Assembly: GCA_946540075.1 (NCBI GenBank)
Contig: CAMNHZ010000024.1
Coordinates: 1 to 11,262 of the forward strand
DNA from: an uncultured Bacillota bacterium
GTDB taxonomy: Bacteria; Bacillota_I; Bacilli_A; RF39; UBA660
DNA length: 11,262 nucleotides
Direction of reading: 5' to 3'
The translations under genes and the position numbers were made by a program. How positions within the stretch are numbered: position 1 is the first letter of the stretch; the number at the start of each line of letters is the position of its first letter. Shown here piece by piece: positions 6,697 through 11,262 of the stretch. The notes beneath the pieces were generated by a model, which ran no database searches, was not told the origin of the DNA, and saw only the letters and a list, made by a program, of their open reading frames with translations.

Positions 6697-7500
6697 ATGG
6701 TTATTAAATATGAATATTTGTTAAAAAGAGATGTACTTGCTCCTCTTATAATTTCTTTAGGAGGATTAATAGTATATCTTATTGGTGATAAGTTAATAAG
6801 AAGGGTTTTCCATATTCGTATAGGAAAGATGGATGAAAGAAAACGTAAAACCATTAAAAGTATTACACTTAACTTATGGAAATATTTTGTTATTGTAGTT
6901 TGTGCTTTAATGATTTTGGGTGAATTTGGATTAGATACAAAAACAATAATAGCATCATTTGGATTAGCAGGAGCAGTATTAGGGTTTGCTGTTCAGGACA
7001 CATTAAAAGATATTATGTCAGGATTATTTATAATAATTGAAGATCAATATCGTGTTGGTGATACTATAACTGTTGATTCTTTTAAAGGTGAAGTAGTTGC
7101 ACTAGGATTAAAAACCACTAAAATTAAAGCTTATACTGGTGAAATTAAGATTGTATCTAATAGATTAATATCAACGGTAATAAACCATAGTCTTACTGCA
7201 TCAATGGCAATAGTTGATGTTGAAGTATCATATGAAGATGATATTCAAAAAGTAGAAAATGTATTACAAAATTTATGTGATAGATTAAATAAGGAATTAA
7301 CTTTAACAAAAGATAATGTTAATTTATTAGGTGTAGAGGAAATAGGATCAAATGGTGTAGTGTTTAGATTAGCTGCATTAACAAAAGCTATGAAACATTA
7401 TGAAGTACAACGAAAGATTAGACGTGAGATTATACTTGAATTAGAAAAGAATAATATAACTATTCCTTATACACAGGTGGTGATTCATAATGAAAGATAA
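6697..7500 (+). CDS. Small-conductance mechanosensitive channel, MscS family
   Basis: MscS-type channels open when membrane tension rises during hypo-osmotic shock and release solutes; they act as heptamers in the cytoplasmic membrane. The 267-residue protein has three hydrophobic helices: about 12-31, 60-77 and the pore-lining third helix at 83-114, rich in Gly and Ala (FGLAGAVLGFAVQDTLKDI). The diagnostic beta-domain follows (RVGDTITVDSFKGEVVALGL, then TGEIKIVSNRLI) and then the alpha/beta C-terminal domain. It is a minimal member with no extra N-terminal helices. The ATG at 6697 follows AAAGGA (6681-6686) by ten bases; a TTG at 6691 is possible but its spacing is short. In many Bacilli, MscS, DUF951 and ychF sit together downstream of parB, as here. 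It ends in an 11-base overlap with the DUF951 gene. Confidence 0.92.
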   Translation: MVIKYEYLLKRDVLAPLIISLGGLIVYLIGDKLIRRVFHIRIGKMDERKRKTIKSITLNLWKYFVIVVCALMILGEFGLDTKTIIASFGLAGAVLGFAVQDTLKDIMSGLFIIIEDQYRVGDTITVDSFKGEVVALGLKTTKIKAYTGEIKIVSNRLISTVINHSLTASMAIVDVEVSYEDDIQKVENVLQNLCDRLNKELTLTKDNVNLLGVEEIGSNGVVFRLAALTKAMKHYEVQRKIRREIILELEKNNITIPYTQVVIHNER

Positions 7501-7675
7501 TTACAAATTAGGATCTATTGTAATTATGAAAAAACCTCATCCATGTGGAACTAACGAATGGGAAGTAATTCGTTTGGGTGCAGATATAAAAATAAAGTGT
7601 TGTAATTGTGGTAGAACTATTATGATGCCACGTATTGAATTTAACAAAAAATTAAAAAAGATTATTTCTGAATAA
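7490..7675 (+). CDS. DUF951 family small protein (YyzM-like)
   Basis: The function of this family is unknown. The 61-residue protein shows the family core: KKPHPCGTNEWEVIRLGADI (14-33), then KCCNCGR (36-42) and MMPRIEF (48-54), and a lysine-rich end. Cys19, Cys37 and Cys40, with His17 or Cys38, could form a zinc site; this is inference from spacing. The compact, basic, mostly beta profile would suit nucleic-acid or ribosome contact, but nothing here proves it. It starts inside the last 11 bases of mscS, after AGGTGGTGAT (7475-7484), so it is probably co-translated. Its conserved place between mscS and ychF in Bacilli is the best clue to its role. Here a permease gene, starting ten bases after its stop, separates it from ychF. 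Confidence 0.9.
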   Translation: MKDNYKLGSIVIMKKPHPCGTNEWEVIRLGADIKIKCCNCGRTIMMPRIEFNKKLKKIISE

Positions 7676-7685
7676 GGAGGTAACA

Positions 7686-9212
7686 ATGAGACGTATTCGA
7701 AAAAAAGCAAAAAAAACGCTTGATCCAATTATAGTTATGCTATTGTTGATAGTTTTTATTGCTTTGATAAGTGTAGTATTTTCGTTAGTGGGAATAAATG
7801 GTTCAGTAACATATATAAGTAATAATACATTGGAATCATCTTTAATAACAGTTAGAAACATTTTTTCGCCAAATGGAATCAAATCATTTTTTTCAAAAAT
7901 AATGTTAAGTTATTCATCATTTATGATGTTCATAAACTTAATAGTAATTTTATTTGGTTTTGGAGTTTGTGAAAATAGTGGATTATTTGAAGCAATGTTT
8001 AGCAAATTTAAAAAAGTAAAGTTTCCTATCATAACATTCTTTGTCCTAATTCTAAGTGTTTTTGCAGGACTATTAGGTGAAGTAAGTTATGTAGTAATGA
8101 TTCCTTTTACAGCAATTATGTATAAGTATTTAAATCGTAATCCAATGGTAGGTGTACTTACAGCATTTATTGGTTTATCAGCAGGATATGGAGTCAATTT
8201 TGCTTATAATTATGATGATATATCATTAGGTTTATTAACACAAACTGCTGCTCAATTAGATGTTGATAAAAACTATACATTTAAATTATTATCAAACATA
8301 TACATAATGATTATAAGTGGGTTATTAATAAGTTTTATAGGTACATTTATAATAGAAAAATTCTTAGTTCCAAAATTCAAAAGACGCTTTAAGATAGAAG
8401 AAACTGTAGAATCTAAAATATATTCTAAAAAAGCGTTAATGCTTACTAGAATAGTATTTATTTTAATGATTTTAATAGTTACATATACAATAATTCCTGG
8501 ATTGCCTGGATCAGGAATATTACTATCATATTCTGGTGATACATATGTAGAAAAATTGTGGTCAAATTCATCACCATTTAGTAATGGGTTAGTATTTATA
8601 ATATCTTTAATTATGGTTATTTGTGGATCTATTTATGGATTTGTATCAGGAAATTTTAAAAGTTCTGAAGATTTATCAAATTCTTTCAATCACCAATATA
8701 AAGATTTAGGAAAAATGTTTGTTCTATTCTTTATAACCGCACAATTATTAGAAATTATAAATTACACAAGAATTGATAGTGTAGTTGCTGGTAGATTAAC
8801 TGATTTTGTAAGTTCATTACAATTTTCTGGTATATTACTTATTCTTACAGTATTTATTGTAATTTTAATAGTAGGTATATTAATTCCTAATACAATGATG
8901 AAATGGAAATTACTTTCTCCAGTAATGGTACCTCTATTTATGAGATCTAATATAACTCCAGAATTTACACAGTTTTTGTTCAGAGTTACTGACGGTATTT
9001 CAAAATTAATATCACCTGTTTTTGGTGGATTTATAGTTATGTTAGTATTTGCTGAAAAATATAATCAAGAAAATGAAAAATTTGGTCTTACTGGATTACT
9101 AAAAAAGATGAATTCTACAATTGTTTTATTCATAATACTATGGTTGTTAATTATAACTGGTTGGTATATAGTAGGATTACCTCTTGGTTACGGAATTAAT
9201 TCAACATTATAA
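7686..9212 (+). CDS. AbgT-family transporter (p-aminobenzoyl-glutamate importer / sulfonamide exporter family)
   Basis: The AbgT family includes E. coli AbgT, which imports p-aminobenzoyl-glutamate, and MtrF/YdaH, reported as drug exporters; direction and substrate cannot be read here. The 508-residue membrane protein has many hydrophobic segments (first at about 14-36) and family landmarks: GFGVCENSGLFEAM (91-104), SYVVMIPFTAIMYKYLNR (134-151), the GYGVNFAYNYDD region (167-178), YGFVSGNFKSSEDL (317-330), the re-entrant MMKWKLLSP (404-412), PEFTQFLFRVTD (425-436; Arg433, Asp436) and Pro444. The serine and alanine of the usual SAKW motif are both methionine here. The start is set by TAAGGAGGT (7673-7681), which overlaps the DUF951 stop. 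It ends the parA unit with a terminator. Its place between DUF951 and ychF is not the standard Bacilli order, so it may be a lineage-specific insertion. An UPF/YfcC-type carrier is a less likely reading. Confidence 0.82.
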   Translation: MRRIRKKAKKTLDPIIVMLLLIVFIALISVVFSLVGINGSVTYISNNTLESSLITVRNIFSPNGIKSFFSKIMLSYSSFMMFINLIVILFGFGVCENSGLFEAMFSKFKKVKFPIITFFVLILSVFAGLLGEVSYVVMIPFTAIMYKYLNRNPMVGVLTAFIGLSAGYGVNFAYNYDDISLGLLTQTAAQLDVDKNYTFKLLSNIYIMIISGLLISFIGTFIIEKFLVPKFKRRFKIEETVESKIYSKKALMLTRIVFILMILIVTYTIIPGLPGSGILLSYSGDTYVEKLWSNSSPFSNGLVFIISLIMVICGSIYGFVSGNFKSSEDLSNSFNHQYKDLGKMFVLFFITAQLLEIINYTRIDSVVAGRLTDFVSSLQFSGILLILTVFIVILIVGILIPNTMMKWKLLSPVMVPLFMRSNITPEFTQFLFRVTDGISKLISPVFGGFIVMLVFAEKYNQENEKFGLTGLLKKMNSTIVLFIILWLLIITGWYIVGLPLGYGINSTL

Positions 9213-9233
9213 TTGGCTTAGGCCAATTTTTTT
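9211..9233 (+). terminator. Intrinsic terminator of the parA-parB-mscS-DUF951-permease unit
   Basis: AATTGGC (9211-9217) and GCCAATT (9222-9228) form a perfect seven-pair stem around a TTAG loop, followed by a T-rich tract (9227-9233, then C and TTT). The stem begins with the last two bases of the permease stop codon (9210-9212). Confidence 0.88.
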
Positions 9234-9252
9234 CTTTCATAATAAGGGATTA

Positions 9253-9261
9253 TGGTATAAT
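9253..9261 (+). promoter_or_regulatory. Extended -10 promoter for ychF
   Basis: TGGTATAAT at 9253-9261 is a perfect TG-n-TATAAT element located 20 bases after the preceding terminator. The -35 region is T-rich without a good match. A start near 9268 would leave a leader of about 15 bases that carries the GGAGTGA ribosome binding site. Confidence 0.7.
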
Positions 9262-9282
9262 ATATTTGATTGGAGTGATATT

Positions 9283-10383
9283 ATGAGTTTAACAGCTGGA
9301 ATAGTAGGATTACCAAATGTAGGTAAATCAACATTATTTAATGCGATAACAAATCAAAAAATATTGGCAGCTAATTATCCATTTGCTACAATAGAACCAA
9401 ATGTTGGTGTTGTAGTTGTACCAGATGATAGATTAGACTTTTTAAATAAATTGTATGAGCCAAAATCTTTAGTACCAACAGCATTTGAATTTACTGATAT
9501 AGCAGGTCTTGTAAAAGGAGCTGCTAATGGTGAAGGTTTAGGTAATAAGTTTTTATCTCATATACGTGAAGTTGATGCAATAGTAGAAGTAGTAAGATGC
9601 TTTGAAGATGGAAATATAACTCATGTTGAAGGTCAAATAGACCCAATAAGGGATATTGATATAATAGGAATAGAACTTATATTATCTGATTTAGAAATCA
9701 TCGAAAATAGATTATCTAAAATAGGAAAAAAAGCAAGTATGAGTAAAGATAAAGAAGTTGCAAGCGAAGTAGCTATACTAAACAAACTTAGAAAAACATT
9801 ATTGGAAAACAAACCTCTACGTAGTCTAGATTTAACTGAAGAAGAATATAGTATTATAAAACATTATAATTTATTAACATTAAAGCCTATAATTTATATG
9901 GCTAACATTAGTGAAGATGAAATAAATGATTCTGATAATAAGTATGTTAAACAAGTAAAAGAGTATGCCCTAAAAGAAGGATCAGAAGTAATAGTTGTAT
10001 GTGCAAAAATAGAAGAAGAGTTAAGTGAATTATCAAGTGAGGATAAAGCTTTATTTTTACAAGATCTTGGTATTGAAGAAAGTGGTCTTGATAAATTAGT
10101 TAAAGCTACATACAATCTTCTAGGACTAGCAACATATTTTACAAGTGGTAAAGATGAAGTTAGAGCATGGACATTTAAAAGAGGTATGAAGGCACCACAA
10201 TGTGCTGGTATAATTCATACTGATTTTGAACGTGGTTTCATTAAAGCAGAAGTAATAAGTTTTGAAGACTTAAAAAAATATGGTAATGAACTAAAAGTAA
10301 AAGAAGCAGGAAAACTTCGACTTGAAGGAAAAGATTATGAAATGCAAGATGGAGATATTTGCTTATTTAGATTTAATGTTTAA
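9283..10383 (+). CDS. ychF: Redox-regulated ATPase YchF (Obg-family OLA1-type P-loop NTPase)
   Basis: YchF is a universally conserved, ribosome-associated Obg-type protein that prefers ATP over GTP and is linked to stress response and translation. The 366-residue protein matches the family length. G1 is GLPNVGKS (9-16), the switch I region contains NYPFATIEPN (31-40), G3 is DIAG (72-75), and GEGLGNKF follows. The G4 motif is NISE (207-210) in place of NKxD, the change that explains ATP preference in this family. A coiled-coil helical insertion spans about 130-195. The C-terminal TGS domain (about 281-364) includes TYFTSGKDEVRAWTF and HTDFERGFIKAEVI. An upstream in-frame extension to 9184 runs back through the terminator and permease end and is rejected; the ATG at 9283 follows GGAGTGA (9272-9278). 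The usual rpsF-ssb-rpsR genes do not follow. Confidence 0.97.
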   Translation: MSLTAGIVGLPNVGKSTLFNAITNQKILAANYPFATIEPNVGVVVVPDDRLDFLNKLYEPKSLVPTAFEFTDIAGLVKGAANGEGLGNKFLSHIREVDAIVEVVRCFEDGNITHVEGQIDPIRDIDIIGIELILSDLEIIENRLSKIGKKASMSKDKEVASEVAILNKLRKTLLENKPLRSLDLTEEEYSIIKHYNLLTLKPIIYMANISEDEINDSDNKYVKQVKEYALKEGSEVIVVCAKIEEELSELSSEDKALFLQDLGIEESGLDKLVKATYNLLGLATYFTSGKDEVRAWTFKRGMKAPQCAGIIHTDFERGFIKAEVISFEDLKKYGNELKVKEAGKLRLEGKDYEMQDGDICLFRFNV

Positions 10384-10398
10384 TTTGGGAGATATTTT

Positions 10399-11262
10399 AT
10401 GAAAAATAAAACATTGTTAATTATGGCAGCTGGAATGGGAAGTAGATTTGGTGGTTTAAAACAATTTGAACCTGTTGGACCTAATGGAGAGTTTTTGATT
10501 GATTATGCAGTTTATGATGCAAAAAAAGCTGGTTTTAACAAAGTGGTATTTGTAATAAAAAAAGAAAATGAAAAAATATTTAAAGAAACTATAGGGAATA
10601 GAATAGAGTCTAAGATATCTGTTAACTATGTTTTTCAAGATATTGATAACTTACCACAAGGTTTTCAAGCACCAATTAATCGTGTAAAGCCTTGGGGTAC
10701 TGGACACGCAATCCTATGTGCTAAAGATGTAATTAGTGAACCTTTCGTGATTATTAATGCAGATGATTTTTATGGACAAGATGCATATAAAGCTATTTCT
10801 GATTACATCGATAAAAATAATGAAGACAGTTATTGTCTTGTTGGATATCGTGCAAAAAACACATTATCAGAAAACGGGCCTGTCAAACGCGCTATTTGTA
10901 ATGAAAAAGATGGGAAATTAATTTCTCTAGTAGAGAGTTCAATTGAAATGATAGACGGAAAAATTAATGCTAGACCATTAGATAGAAATACTTCAATAGT
11001 ACTGGCAGATGATACTTTAGTATCAATGAATATGATTATTTTTAATCCATCTATATTTAATTATTTAGCAGCTGATTTTATTAGTTTTTTAGAAAAAGAA
11101 GGTAATAGTTTAGATAGTGAATATTTAATACCTGATGTTCTATCTAAAATCAATAATGAAAAACATAATAATGTTAATGTAATATCTACTAATTCTAAAT
11201 GGTTTGGATTAACATACAAAGATGATAAGAAATATGTTTTAAATTCATTAAAACAATTAATT
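10399..11262 (+). CDS. Sugar-phosphate nucleotidyltransferase-like protein (NTP_transferase fold), 3' end cut by window
   Basis: Nucleotidyltransferases of this fold join an NTP to a sugar phosphate or similar alcohol phosphate, releasing pyrophosphate, to make activated precursors for cell-surface polymers. The open frame continues to the last base, giving 288 codons without a stop; related proteins are about 300 residues, so little is missing. The N-terminus has the nucleotide-binding signature MAAGMGSRFGGLKQFEPVG (9-27, with Gly12, Arg16, Lys21). KPWGTGHA (97-104) and the metal-binding NADDFYG (120-126) follow, as in this fold. The rest is a typical mixed alpha/beta extension with GPVKRAI and later EYLIPDVL. 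The ATG follows GGGAG (10387-10391) by seven bases, 15 bases after ychF, so the two are probably co-transcribed. The substrate is unknown; it could act on a choline, glycerol or hexose phosphate. I do not assign a gene symbol. Confidence 0.85.
   Translation, partial: MKNKTLLIMAAGMGSRFGGLKQFEPVGPNGEFLIDYAVYDAKKAGFNKVVFVIKKENEKIFKETIGNRIESKISVNYVFQDIDNLPQGFQAPINRVKPWGTGHAILCAKDVISEPFVIINADDFYGQDAYKAISDYIDKNNEDSYCLVGYRAKNTLSENGPVKRAICNEKDGKLISLVESSIEMIDGKINARPLDRNTSIVLADDTLVSMNMIIFNPSIFNYLAADFISFLEKEGNSLDSEYLIPDVLSKINNEKHNNVNVISTNSKWFGLTYKDDKKYVLNSLKQLI

Noticed and set aside
7686..9212. Permease gene as a recently acquired mobile cargo gene
   Set aside because: Base composition, codon use, ribosome binding site and stop-in-terminator style match the neighbours, and no transposase, inverted repeats or target duplications are visible.
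9184..9282. Long N-terminal extension of YchF
   Set aside because: The open frame runs through the permease end, a clear terminator and the ychF promoter. The family starts at the short peptide just before GLPNVGKS, which matches the ATG at 9283.

Overview
The window is about 73% A+T and all eleven genes lie on the + strand. It reads as near-origin chromosome of a low-GC Bacillota, probably a small-genome, uncultured Bacilli/Mollicutes-adjacent lineage. The evidence is the protein families, the conserved parA-parB-mscS-DUF951-ychF and tilS-ftsH neighbourhoods, strong AGGAGG-type ribosome binding sites and very short spacers. UGA is read neither as Trp (all Trp codons are UGG) nor as a stop (eight UAA, two UAG), so there is no sign of the Mycoplasma code. 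The lineage call is inference.

Layout. Bases 1-66 hold what looks like the tail of an upstream terminator and a promoter. rsmA (ksgA) occupies 67-909 and ends in a terminator whose loop is its own UAA. A second unit, ung-tilS-ftsH (980-4943), has its own promoter and a terminator overlapping the end of ftsH; a further promoter-like element for ftsH lies inside the last codons of tilS. The third unit, parA-parB-mscS-DUF951-abgT-like permease (5033-9212), is joined by two 11-base gene overlaps and ends in a terminator that starts inside the permease stop codon. The last unit starts with ychF (9283-10383), followed 15 bases later by a nucleotidyltransferase that runs off the right edge.

Function. 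The genes are mainly housekeeping: 16S rRNA dimethylation (RsmA), uracil removal from DNA (Ung), lysidine formation in tRNA-Ile (TilS), membrane proteolysis (FtsH), origin segregation (ParA/ParB), osmotic safety valve (MscS), a ribosome-associated ATPase (YchF), a small Cys-containing protein of unknown role (DUF951), an AbgT-family transporter and a sugar-phosphate-type nucleotidyltransferase. No gap exceeds 90 bases. I saw no RNA gene, mobile element, CRISPR array or recognisable parS site.

I found no clear unknown multi-gene system. The points most worth a second look are a Rho_N-like helical tail on FtsH, the nesting of stop codons in terminator hairpins, extended -10 promoters with very short leaders, the permease placed inside the mscS-DUF951/ychF neighbourhood, and the absence of hpt between tilS and ftsH.
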